The translations under genes were made by a program, and so were the position numbers. The notes under the pieces are model-generated. The model was not told the DNA's origin. It did not search any database and was given only the letters and a program-made list of their open reading frames with translations. This document shows, in pieces, positions 33,739 through 44,479 of a stretch of 64,000 nucleotides of DNA. The first letter of the stretch is position 1. Each line of letters begins with the position of its first letter. The DNA comes from Diadophis punctatus similis (lineage: Eukaryota > Chordata > Lepidosauria > Squamata > Dipsadidae): the NCBI GenBank assembly GCA_023053685.1, contig JALIGW010000001.1, positions 161,250,547 through 161,314,546 on the forward strand. Reading direction: 5' to 3'.

Positions 33739-34713
33739 ATCTCAGTGGGTCAGGGAGACCTTGGGGGTTGGATGTGCCATGGTCTTTCCCACCCTGAGAC
33801 AGGTGAAAGGTGAGATGGAATTCATCTGGATGACCTGGAAAATTTACTAAATGAGGCTTAACAACCATATCACAAAGATCCCTACAGAATTCACACTTCA
33901 ACAAGACATGGCCAGGGATGCTTTTCAGAGGAGTTGTAGTAAACCTATGTTCCAGCAAAGCAGATGGGGAAACTATTTAGCTTGAGAGAAGGTTCCATAA
34001 TCATTAGACAGTTCCAAGGTGGCAAATTATTATAATTTGTTTGGACTACAGGCTTAGATTTAGAGCATATTGTCACTGCACACTTAAGCTGCTAATATCC
34101 TGTGTGCATGACAATTCAACTGTAAGGAGGCTTAAGAAAATCTTGTATGGACTGAAATACTTTGCAACCAGACAGAAGCTCCAGGACCTTATTTATTTTG
34201 TTATACATAACTCTCTAGTTAAGAAGAGGCCATAAGTCATTGGTTCATCCAGTAACACCTGCTTCTAGATCAAATTAAATTTAGCAAGGATATTGAGGAA
34301 GCCATTGCAATCTCCACCTTAGTTGGACCAACCTCCAGCTGCCAGGCAGCTTAGAGGTACACTCAAGAATCTGAAATACTGTTTTCAGGAACTGAGGTAG
34401 TGTTGTTTCTGACAATGTAGTTGAGGTATGGTTTTGAGTGCCATATAAAACTGAGCCTATGACTCAGATTCTAATAGTTTGATGGCAGTGGGCATAAAAC
34501 TGTTTCCTGTTGAATAGAAGACAATAAAATACTAGCAGCACTTCTTTCTCAAAGTATGATTAAAAGTACATATCAGATTCAGCTGAACCCCAAACAGTTC
34601 TGGATGACTTTGGATTGATTTGGTATTGACATCAATTAAAGTGACTGTCTTTGAAGAAGATTAATTGTCAGTTTTCCTGAAACTGCAGTAGTTGAATTTC
34701 TGTAAACAAAGAT
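33739..34713. other. Intergenic stretch with nothing recognised
   Basis: No supported feature. Confidence 0.45.
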
Positions 34714-34731
34714 GAAGGAAATGATATTTCT

Positions 34732-36691
34732 GACTTCCGGTTCCTCCTTTGGCGAGATCGGAAGCCAGGACTGCGACCACCACGGCCGGCTCCGAACACT
34801 CCATGCCTGAGGGTCTGAATTCGGACCTAAGCCCCCCCCCTGTAGAGAGGACAAAACGAAGGGGTACAGCCCCTCCCCAAGCTGGCAAGCACCTAGCTGA
34901 TGGTGCAGAGCTGCGGCAGCAAACATGGCTGCAACAAAGCTGAAAGAGAACCAGAATTAACAAGACTGAGCAGGAGGAAAACTGAGTGATTTGTGATCTG
35001 GGATAAAAAAGGACTGTTTGCTTTTCAAAACAAGCCCAAAAATACAAGGGGGAGAAATAAGGAAGCTAAAGATTAGCGGCAGGTCAAACATGCTAAAATT
35101 GTGGGGAAAAAACAACATTTGGGAACTAGGAGGAAAACAAAAAGTTTTTCTTGGAAGATTTAAAAGAAGATGTGGTTTTGAAATGATACCCTATTTTAAA
35201 GGAAAAAACATTGATACTTGAACTGGAAGTTGTCTTTGACATAATATAAATTGACTATTATATATACTGGATTTATAAATATAAAATAACGAAACTGAGA
35301 GCACAGAATAATGAAGAGGAATTTCTGATTTGAATCAGAAGCGCCATTTTGGGGGGAAAAGAAAGAAAACTCTCGGAATTTTTCTTTTTGTTGGACAAAT
35401 AACGTGGATTAAACTTTGTTGCAAAAATGATACCAAGTGGAAATAAAGATGTGGAAAGCATACCCCAGGATACTAAGACTATTGTAAACAAGCAGCGTGT
35501 GGGAACGAAAGAAATATTTCAAGTTATGGATCGTATAAAACTGAAACTGGAAAATATAATGCAAAAAATAACAAATGCAGTTCAGACAAACGAGGAAAAT
35601 ATGGAGAAAAGAAAATACAACAAAGGGATGATTGCAATACAGAGGGTGAAAAAGGTAGCAAAGCAGAAGGGGAAGATCTCTGGTATGGGAAAGATAAGTA
35701 AGGTAAAGAAAGCTAGAAGGGAAAAAAAAGAAAAAACTAGAAAAAATGAAGGCAATATTAAGCAACAAAAAGGGGAAAAGAGAAGAGAGAAAGATAGAGA
35801 CTATAGCAAAAAAAAGGAGTTAAAGATAGAAATGAGACAGCTAAAAGAAATATGGGGGAGGCAACCAAAAAAGAAAAAGAAAAGAGAATTAAAACTTTGG
35901 AGCAGGGTAAAAGAGAAGGGATAAAAGAAAAAGAAAAAGAAAAAGGTGTAAGTTTAGTCAATAGTAATATTTTTGAATTTGAATATAAGTCTGATAATAA
36001 AAAATATGAAGATTGAAAATGTGTAACTTTTAAATATGTTTTGTATGAAAAAAAAGAAAAGTAATATTTTTGAATATAAATTTGATGATAGAAGAAACAT
36101 GTAGAAATGAAGTTCTATGTGTTGGGATATAAGAGATAAAAATTAGTGTTAATGTGTAATTTATTAGTATTACATAAGTATGAATGAATTGTTCATTGTA
36201 ATAAGGATAAAATATATGTATGAATAATATGTAGAAATGAAGTTATAAAATAACAAGAAAATATGAAGATTGAAAAATAGAAGAAAATATAAAGATTGAA
36301 ATATGTAATTTTGACATTTATTTTGTATGGGAAAAGTAATGATGTGAAAAGAGGATAAAGAAATTATCAACTGATTTTTGATTAATGTTTAGGAAATAAG
36401 TGAAGTAAAATATACTAATATTAGAAATATATAAGTTGGGAAATGACCACATCTTTGATTGCTGGAATTAAAATAGGGATAAAATAAGAGCGGGGAAAGA
36501 CTAAAGACAGATATTATGAGGAAAAGAAATGTAAGAGATGTATTGAAAATGAAATGATAATGGATTGTAATTATTTTAAAAACAAAAAATATTGTTAAGA
36601 ATATTGTATGGATGTATAAAACTCAGAAAGCAAATGCTCACGACATGAGATGTTGAAAGACCAAAAACAAATAAAATTTATTGAAAAAAAA
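34732..36691 (+). mobile_element. Internally deleted L1 LINE with 18-bp target duplication
   Basis: A G-rich 5'UTR starting GACTTCCGGTTCCTCC leads to a degraded ORF1 (35427-35924) and then an AT-rich remnant. It ends AATAAAATTTATTG plus poly(A). The duplications (34714-34731 and 36692-36709) are 18 bp with one mismatch, starting GAAGGAAA and ending GATATTTCT. At 1,960 bp, and with no ORF2, the copy lacks the reverse-transcriptase region while keeping both ends. It was presumably moved by another L1. Confidence 0.88.
35427..35924 (+). pseudogene. L1 ORF1 remnant
   Basis: A 165-codon open frame from an ATG. It is Lys-rich with an amphipathic Glu/Lys middle that could form a coiled coil, as at the N-terminus of L1 ORF1 proteins (RNA-binding nucleic-acid chaperones). 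The RRM and C-terminal domains are missing, so it is a truncated, non-functional copy. Assignment rests on position between an L1-like 5'UTR and a poly(A) end with target duplications rather than on strong motif identity. Confidence 0.55.
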
Positions 36692-37075
36692 GAAGGAAAG
36701 GATATTTCTCTATCTATGATAGAACTATTGTATAGTTAGTTCACTTTTTTTTAGTTTTGTTTGTTAAATGTTTGCCTGAATCTGTGAGGATCTGTAAAAG
36801 TGTAGCGTGGCTGCTTAGTTAAGAAATACTGGATATTCACATTCTACTTTCTATGCCAAAATATGTTTCACATCTGTTTTCCATTCAGGTCCTATTGTAA
36901 TTCTATGAAGAAATAAATTAGGAAAACAGTCTTACACTCCTTTTCATTACTCATCAGTCTGTAACCTCTTTGCTTTTTTTTTTTTTGAAAACACACAAGT
37001 TTCTTACTTATGATGTGGATGATTTGCCAAAGGACTCAGTTCAAAAAGCAACCACTTTGATAAGCTTTGAAATAA

Positions 37076-37225
37076 CAGAATAACAGAATGACAGAGTTGG
37101 AAGAGACCTTGAGGTCTTCTAGTCCAACCCCTGCACAAGCAGGAAACCCTATACCATTTTGGAAAAATGGCTGTCCAATCTTTTCTTAAAAACCTCCAGT
37201 GTTGGACAATCCACAATGATGTTGG
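37076..37225 (-). mobile_element. CR1 3' end fragment, minus strand
   Basis: ACAGAGTTGGAAGAGACCTT and GAGGTCTTCTAGTCCAACCC, followed by TCTTTTCTTAAAAACCTCCA, are the complement of the CR1 3' end. Confidence 0.85.
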
Positions 37226-37680
37226 TAGCAACCATTATATTGGCAGCAGCAAAACTGTGTCCTTTTCAGTGGAAGATTGCAAAATACAGCTGCAGATATT
37301 GCAAATCTCTCTTTATTACAACATAAAGATAATATTTTGTTAATTCTGATTTTATTCTCTGTTCCTCATTTCTAGTGCTTTATTCCACATTTGAAAACCA
37401 TTAACAAATAGAAGAAAATGTACTATGAATTTTTTTTATATTATTTCATAAATATAAATCCTAAATGTCTTTCCATTCACTTTAAAAGGAACTGATTTTC
37501 CAGACTCTTTTTGTAACATCCATTAGTCATTAAAGAACAGGAAAGCTGACCCTCCAAATTATGTTCTAGGTCAAAGGGAAGCACTGGAGTTGACCCTGAG
37601 ACTTTACTGTTGTCATACTGCCAACAGCTACGCAACTTATATTTGGGTTATCTAGAGACTCTTATGCAGTCAGTTTAGAC

Positions 37681-37813
37681 CATGGGTCCCCAAACTTGGC
37701 AACTTTAAGACTTGTGGACTTCAACTCCCAGAATTCTCCAGCCAGCATCCGGCTGGAGAATTCTGGGAGTTGAAGTCCACAAGTCTTAAAGTTGCCAAGT
37801 TTGAAGACCTCTG
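37681..37813. mobile_element. Palindromic MITE with perfect GTTTAGAC duplication
   Basis: Duplications at 37673-37680 and 37814-37821. Arms containing TTGGCAACTTTAAGACTTGT and GGACTTCAACTCCCAGAATT are repeated inverted around a GCATCCGG centre. Confidence 0.92.
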
Positions 37814-38151
37814 GTTTAGACCTTAACTTAGTTTGTGTGTGTGTGTGTTTATGTGGGGTGGTAGTGGTTAAAAATTTACTAACAATTCACAATGGCCCTA
37901 CAACATTAGGTAAAATCCTTTGGTCATCCTAGCTCTGCTACAAAATGTGTTATTCCTCCAGATTTTACTACTAAGATGTAGAAATCAGGAATGGGTTTTT
38001 GTGGGCAACACTCTGAAAGCCTTTCACTGTGATAGTTCAACAAGTTCCTATGTTTTTAGGTTCACTCAAACTATTTCATAGATCTTTAAGAAAGATTATC
38101 TAACAAAGTAAGTAACTATCTTATATTAAGAACAGCACATATGGAACTCAC

Positions 38152-38370
38152 CAGTAGTGGGTTTCACTTACCTTTGCTACCGGTTCGGAACTGTGAGCAT
38201 GCACGCATGTGTGCTTGCTTTGCTCACGTGCGGGGCTTCTGCACATGTGCAGAACCTTCTGCGCATGCGCAGATCATCCGTGATGATGTCTGGTCAGGTG
38301 GGCGGAGCCTCCTGCCAGTGCCGCTACCGGTTTGCCTGATCCGGGGCGAACCGGTAGCAACCCATCACTG
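38152..38370. mobile_element. hAT-like MITE with perfect GAACTCAC duplication
   Basis: From CAGTAGTGGGTTTCAC to GCAACCCATCACTG, with GAACTCAC at 38144-38151 and 38371-38378. It carries TGCGCATGCGCA at 38260-38271 and GGGCGAACCGGTAGC near the right end. Confidence 0.93.
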
Positions 38371-38439
38371 GAACTCACGCAACATACTGTTTTACATAAA
38401 ACAGATCTGTAATTCTAGTATTTACCATTATTTATTATT

Positions 38440-38695
38440 ATTTATTATTTATTAGTGAGATTTATATACTGCCTCATAGTGCAAGCACTCTCTAAGCGGT
38501 TTACACCATTAAGCAATGTGTATATTTACATTGCCCTCAACAATCTTGGTCCTCATTTTACCTACCTTGGAAGGATGGAAGGCTGAATCAACCCTGAGCC
38601 GGTGAGATTTGAACAGCTGAACTCAAATGATCACAGTCAGCTAAAGTAGCCTGCAGTACTGCTATCTAACCGCTGCGCCACCTCGGCTCTATTAT
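38440..38695 (-). repeat. tRNA-derived SINE (GGTGGCGCAGTGG type), minus strand
   Basis: The right edge reads AGCCGAGGTGGCGCAGCGGT on the minus strand. The body block GGAAGGATGGAAGGCTGAAT and a TATTTATT tail at the left complete the element. Confidence 0.85.
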
Positions 38696-39728
38696 TGTTG
38701 AGTAGTAGAAATAACCACAGGAGACAGATTTCAAAAAGGAACTTCTTTACTTGGCAACTTCTCTGTACAACCAGCAACTTGCAGTCTGACAGCTAGCCCT
38801 TTTATAGGGAGCTGTCAGATGCATCAACCAATGGCGTTTGAGTATTTTCCCGCTCAAACGCTGGACCTGGGTGAAAACATGTAGGCAGTTGATACATAAC
38901 AGTTATACTTTGAAAATCCTTCTTATCTTCCCTGCAAATGGAACAAATTCAACATTCAATGCACTTTGGGTCCCATCAATTAAGAAATAACATCTAGCAA
39001 GACCCAGGAATTGTGCCTTCTCTGTCACAAGACTTCTGCTCTGGAATAATATCCTCCCAGAGATCCACATGGCTCCTATCCTAATGGAATTCAGGAAGCT
39101 ATTGAAAACCTGTTCTAGGCTTTGGGAAGGTTAATGGTTGAGCCCTTGTTGATTAAAAAAAATTTTTTTTTTGCTTATATATTTATTTGTGGGTATCTCA
39201 TGAATTATTTTTATTTTACTGTTTTGTTCTTTTTAATTTTTAGTCACAGTTATTAGGAGTCAGTAGCGTCTAAATTGATTAAATAAATAACTACTTTTTA
39301 GTTCAAATTTGATAATCCTACCAGTTTTTGGGTCTCAGTCTAATATGCTAAGAGGTGCACATCAGATTCAGCTAAATTGCAAACCATTCTGTGTGAGTTT
39401 GGATAGATTAGGTTCTAGCCTGAAACAATGAGTGTGTTTTGAAAACACATGTACCATGAATCTTTTTGAAACTATATTAATGATTTGGGACAGTACAGGA
39501 GAACCAGGATGAGGAGTTCGCCATATATATCACAGGACTATTCTAAAGTTAGTTTGCTTTTTATTCAGTGTGACTTCCAGGAGTAGATTTTTTTTTTTTA
39601 AAAAAAGTGGTGTTTGAATTGAATTGTAGAGCTCTGTGAAAGTATAGCACTGATTGTTTAAGTTGGGAAATGGGAATATTTAAATCCTTCTTTTTCTGCC
39701 ATGTTTATTCCCCATTTGAATTCTACTC

Positions 39729-39775
<47 letters not shown>

Positions 39776-40367
39776 AAACTGTTCTACACTGCTTTCCATT
39801 AAACATAATAACCATGATACCTATTCTTTAGAAAACATGTGCATTTATTACTTAGAGTGTGTGTCATTTCCAAAGTAACTTCTTTTCTTTGCTAACACTC
39901 TGAAATTATACAAGGGTCCTAGCTTGGTCCAACTTTTTATGCGGTGTGCCATTTTCATAATTAATCCTCCTCTGTTCAAATAAAGAGGTCTTTATTTGAG
40001 CACCCCCCTTCCCATATAAATACCATTCTTGTATAGTACCACTTTTGACCCATTAATCTGAACCTTGATCGCTTGAGATAGGTCAATTATATGAAAAAAA
40101 AAGTTGTCAGCATTTGTTTTAAAACAAAAGAATTTGAAATGCCTAGAATTAAAAAAAGCCTCACTGTCTATTTATTTGAAATTAATTATGAGACTACTTG
40201 ATTTCTAGTTACTGTCTAGGCTGCTGATTCTAACTGAATTCAGACTTCTCAAATGAAGCAGCCTACAAAATAATGTGAGTTAAAGCAGGGTGATATTCAA
40301 ATTGAACAAATTCATAGGGTCTTTGCTCAGCCATATTATAAATGTTTATTCATTTTAAAACATCCCA
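38696..40367. other. Intergenic stretch with a short (GAAA)n array
   Basis: (GAAA)n occupies 39730-39778. GCTGTCAGATGCATCAACCA followed by ATGGCGTTTGAGTATTTTCC (about 38800-38850) looks repeat-derived but is unassigned. No exon is supported. Confidence 0.45.
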
Positions 40368-40768
40368 CAAAATAACAGAATAACAAGAGTTGAAAGGGAC
40401 CTTGGAGGACTTCTAGTCCAACCCCCTGCTCAAGCAGAAAACCCTATACCATTTCAAGCAAATGGCTGTCCAATCTCTTCTTAAAAATCTTTAGTGATGG
40501 AGCACCCACAAATTCTGTAGGTAATTCTTTCCACTGATTAATTGTTCCCACTGTTAGGAAATGTCTCCTTAGCTCTAAGTTGCTTCTCTCCTTGATTAGT
40601 TTCCATCCATTGCTTCCTGTCCTGCCTTCAAGTGCTTTGGAGAGTAACTTGAGAGTTCCTCTTCTTTGTGGTAGCCTCTTAGATTTTGGAACACTACTAT
40701 CATGTCACTCCTAGTCCTTCTTTTCACAAAATTAGACATACCTAATTCCTGCAAACATTCTTCATATG
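40368..40768 (-). mobile_element. CR1 LINE 3' fragment, minus strand
   Basis: Minus-strand translation shows KTYEECLQELGMSNF and RRTRSDMIVVFQNLRGYHKE, the CR1 C-terminal region, with the 3'UTR to the left. Truncated and shifted. Confidence 0.87.
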
Positions 40769-41357
40769 TTTTAGCCTCAAAATATTTTAAAAGAACTGGC
40801 TCAAACATTATTTCCACTGTAATAAGTCTTATTTTATATTTATGTATATATTTCTCTACACTTGCATATTAGAAAATAAAAAAGGAAGCTTACACTTTTT
40901 AAAAAGTGTTATCTGTCTGTAGTAGTATTTATTTTTGTCTTATCTTTGAAAACATATGGTTGTGGACACAATGTGTAGCTTTAACACTATTGAAAGACTT
41001 TTTGGAATTTGCACTTAGACACAAATTGATGTATTAATTTAATTTGTTATATATTTTAAACAAGATGTATGAGAAAGTATTCAAACATATGATATTAAAA
41101 CAATACAAGTTGGAGTCATTTGATTTGTTTGATCATTTCCTTGCATTATATAGATATAAAAATTTCTATTCTGGGAAACTTTTGAAGGAATGGATATAAA
41201 TCTTAAAGATGAATAAGAAAAAAGTTTTCTAAGCAGGAACCATTTAGTAAACGTAAGTACCTCCTTTAGTAGGCTTGACGTTTTACAAGCAGGAGGTTAT
41301 GCTATGTCATTATGATGCAACCAGCTTAAAACAAACAGCAAGTTGTAGGAGTTGTCC

Positions 41358-41363
41358 TTATCA
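41358..41363 (-). promoter_or_regulatory. GATA-factor site upstream of RHAG
   Basis: TGATAA on the minus strand, within AATGATAAGG, lies 54-59 bp upstream of the chosen RHAG start codon. RHAG is an erythroid gene, and GATA1 sites in erythroid promoters are well established. The motif is short, so it is suggestive only. Confidence 0.4.
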
Positions 41364-41416
41364 TTCTTTGCCAAACTCCAGCAAGGATGCCCCATTCAAA
41401 TTCTTTCTCCACCAAT

Positions 41417-41546
41417 ATGCGGATCAGGTTCCCTGTTCTTGCCATTCTTTTACAAGTGATCATTATCATTTTATTTGGAATATTTGTGAGATATCAACCA
41501 GCGGACAGATGGACCCAGCCATCAGTCAATATGGGATTGTATCCAA
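41417..41546 (+). CDS. RHAG: RHAG exon 1 (Rh-associated glycoprotein)
   Basis: Encodes the N-terminus and first transmembrane helix of RhAG, the red-cell ammonia/ammonium channel that forms the core of the Rh membrane complex. The frame starts MRIRFPVLAILLQVIIIIL, closely matching vertebrate RhAG, and stops at a clean donor (GTAAGT at 41547) after 43 codons plus one base. I chose the ATG at 41417 because the following residues align with known RhAG starts. An in-frame ATG at 41387, also with A at -3, would add ten residues (MPHSNSFSTN). Judged by the offset to conserved downstream residues, the first extracellular loop is about nine residues shorter than in human RhAG. It has no N-X-S/T sequon, whereas human RhAG is glycosylated there. 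Confidence 0.93.
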
Positions 41547-43059
41547 GTAAGTGGCGCCATTGGTTAATAAGCTATAGCAATCTGGTAAAAGTTAACTGTC
41601 TTTTGGATTGTTCTAACATTGTGCATAACTTAATTAGGAGCTTCTTGCACTCTCATTCACTGTGTACTTTGTACATCTTATATATGGAGGCACAAGTCTC
41701 ATTCAAATGCTAAAGTTTCCTTCTAAGGCAAGCACATCATTCTGAATAAGCGGCATAGTGCAAAATAATGCTTACCTGCAAATATGAAATACTCTAATGG
41801 GAAAATCTTGGTACAGATGTGATGCTTCTGCTAATTTTGTTGCTAGCTAACTACCCCCTTGATATATTCTTTCTGAATATGTCTTAACTTCCCATTTCTA
41901 GGAAGTTCACAGAATTTTATGAGTGGGTATGTGTTGGAATTTGAATTTCTCTGACATCTCATAGCCTGCCTTGGACTCCTATCTTCCACCTACTCAGAGA
42001 CATCTGCTGACTTGCAGATTAAAACGGCAAGGATATCTTACCATGGAGTAAGTGTCCCATGTGTTTCTGGCACATTGGACCAGGGGAGTTCTTTATTTCT
42101 GAAACTGTAAGATCCACAAATGAATTCTTATAAATTATATTGAAAGGAGCTTCATGCTACTGTAGTCTGGCACCACATCTATGTATTAATGTATGCCATT
42201 AGTCATTAAATATGGTAGGATAAATATTTACCTATATTTTTTACTATTTGGGGCTAATGTTCTAGGATGCTTTGTATATGTTTTAAAGATATATTACTAC
42301 TCAGATTTATGATTGTTGTTGTCTTTGTTGAATGGGGATTCATTCTGTGAAGAAGGATGAACCTACTTATAGTTGGTACAATTCTCTTTTGAATGGAAGG
42401 AACAGCACTTAAGCCATGTGTAGGCAAACTGCCCTTTGAGTTAATCTATATAGCTATGTGGTTTGCTTGGCAGCAAGGCATAAATAGTTTGCCACTGTCT
42501 TCTTCTAAGACTATTTTCAGTCTTAGGTTGTCCTACTGATTTCCCAATCAAATACGAACAAAGTCTGACTCTGCTTAGTTTTTCAGCTAAAGTTGGCCAA
42601 GTTTAATTAATTAAACCAAAACATTAGTGTAATTAGGACATTTATCCTGAATAAGCTCTCATTGATCCAGGGACATACAAAAAACTAAATTGCAACATTT
42701 TTAGAGGAAATGTTTTTCAATTCCCCCACCTTTATGTGTGATATAGTAGCTTCAGACATCACCAGCCAACACTCGAATAATAAATCTTATGCATCTAATA
42801 TACCTAGATTGGGATTTAGGTTGCAATTTTTTTTGAGAAGCTACCTTATATGAAATGAGACATTCCATGTATCAAACCCAGAACTATTCTTTCTGTTTGA
42901 TAATGGCTTACCAGGATCTCAACTCAAACCTTTAAAAAAAAATTCTTCCTATTTATTCTTTCTAATTGAAGAAACCATAGATAGAAGATACGTTCTTCTG
43001 TTTTAAAATATATGTTCTGTCATTCCCCCCCCCCTCCTTCCATTCAATTGTATCCAGTT

Positions 43060-43252
43060 CTCAGACTGCCTGGACAAGTCTTTGAGTTTTGCAGTTCTCT
43101 TGGAAAGGTTTGCTATTCCCTTTTTTCTTTGGGCTTGAGACAAAGTGACTAGTCCAAACTCACTCAGCTGGCTTAATGTCTAAGGCAAGACTAGAATTCA
43201 TGGTCTCCCAGTTTTTTAACCTGAAGTTTGAACGTCTACACCAAACTGGCTA
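43060..43252 (-). repeat. Sauria-type SINE, minus strand
   Basis: Complement of AGCCAGTTTGGTGTAGACGT at the right and of CCAGCTGAGTGAGTTTGG and GACTTGTCCAGGCAGTCTG to the left. Confidence 0.72.
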
Positions 43253-43620
43253 CTAAATATAGACCTCCCAAATTCACTATTTTTAAAATCATTGTTAAAA
43301 AAGTGGAAGTGTTATTTTTGCATTAATACATGCATGACTCTTCCAAGAACCAAATGACCTCAGATCCAGACAAGTTTCATTCTATGTGGTAATGATTGCT
43401 TAAGATTTGTCTTATCATCAAGACTTTATCTACAAACCATCTTGTAATTTCCTGTAATATTATTACACACACACACACACACACACACACTGATAATTTC
43501 TGATAAAGAAAACGCTCTCTAAGATTTTGGTATTTAGGCATATTCTGCTTCCATTCGTGGTTCTTTAAACTGAAGCCACTGCATCCATCTCCCTCTCTTT
43601 CTCTTTAAATATAATAAATA

Positions 43621-43840
43621 GAGCCGAGGTGGCGCAGTGGTTAAAGTGCAGCATTGCAGTTCAGCAGTTCAGCTGTTCAAATCTCACCGGCGCAAGGTTG
43701 ACTCAGTCTTCCATCCTTCTGAGGTCGGTAAAATGAGGACCCAGATTGTTGGGGGCAATATGCTGAACTCTGTAAACTGCTTAGAGAGGGCTGTAAAGCA
43801 CTATGAAGCGGTATATAAGTGCTATTGCTAAGTGCTATAA
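43621..43840 (+). repeat. tRNA-derived SINE (GGTGGCGCAGTGG type), best copy
   Basis: GAGCCGAGGTGGCGCAGTGG contains a perfect A-box (TGGCGCAGTGG), followed by a B-box-like GTTCAAATCTC at about 43674. The body is TTGACTCAGTCTTCCATCCT and TAAAATGAGGACCCAGATTG, with the end GAAGCGGTATATAAGTGCTA. Confidence 0.9.
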
Positions 43841-43917
43841 ATGTTGCTTCCTTTTCTATGGTGTTTACAGTACATACAATAACCACTCTCTGTTGTATAT
43901 GTTTAGATTGTCTAAAC

Positions 43918-44023
43918 CAGGGATCTCCAACCTTGGCAACTTTAGGACTCGTGGACTGCAACTCTCAGAATTCTGGGAGTTGACGTCCACAAGTCTTAAA
44001 ATTGCCAAGGTTGGAGACCCCTG
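43918..44023. mobile_element. Palindromic MITE, 106 bp
   Basis: Flanked by GTCTAAAC (43910-43917) and ATCTAAAC (44024-44031). Arms CCAACCTTGGCAACTTTAGG and ACTCTCAGAATTCTGGGAGT form an imperfect palindrome, same family as 23668-23773. Confidence 0.9.
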
Positions 44024-44479
44024 ATCTAAACTACTATCTAAATACTTTGCAATGCAAATAATTATGATGACCAATTGCCATTGTTTGAAACTGCATACCT
44101 TAGTGAGAATTTGGTATGAGCCTACAAGTGTTACAAATATGCAGTGAGGCACTGGAAGAAATGAGAAATTGTGAACAACTACCTGCCTTCAAAAAAACAT
44201 GAGCCCTCAAACTGTTAAACAATCATCATAGTTAAAAAAATGAAGAAAAAAGAAAGTGCCCAGTAATTTTTAAAAAAATTTCTTCATTCAAACCTTTTAG
44301 CTGATTCTTCAACAAATTTTATTGAAAGCAAGCCCGACTGATTTTTTTTCTTTTTGCCTCTCACCTTTAAAAAAAAAACTCTCTTCAGTTAATTGCAAAA
44401 TCATATGTAATACAGTGGCTGCAATGAAGTTCATGCAAGGCTAAAAAGGATAAAGTTAAGCTAAACAGTTAAATACAGG

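Noticed and set aside
41387..41416. Upstream in-frame ATG as the RHAG start
   Set aside because: It would add ten residues absent from known RhAG proteins. The ATG at 41417 places MRIRFP at the conserved N-terminus. It remains a possible alternative start.
43621..43690. tRNA gene
   Set aside because: The A- and B-boxes belong to a tRNA-derived SINE. There is no cloverleaf with a matched acceptor stem, and further copies of the repeat occur at 7365, 23085, 38440 and 51035.
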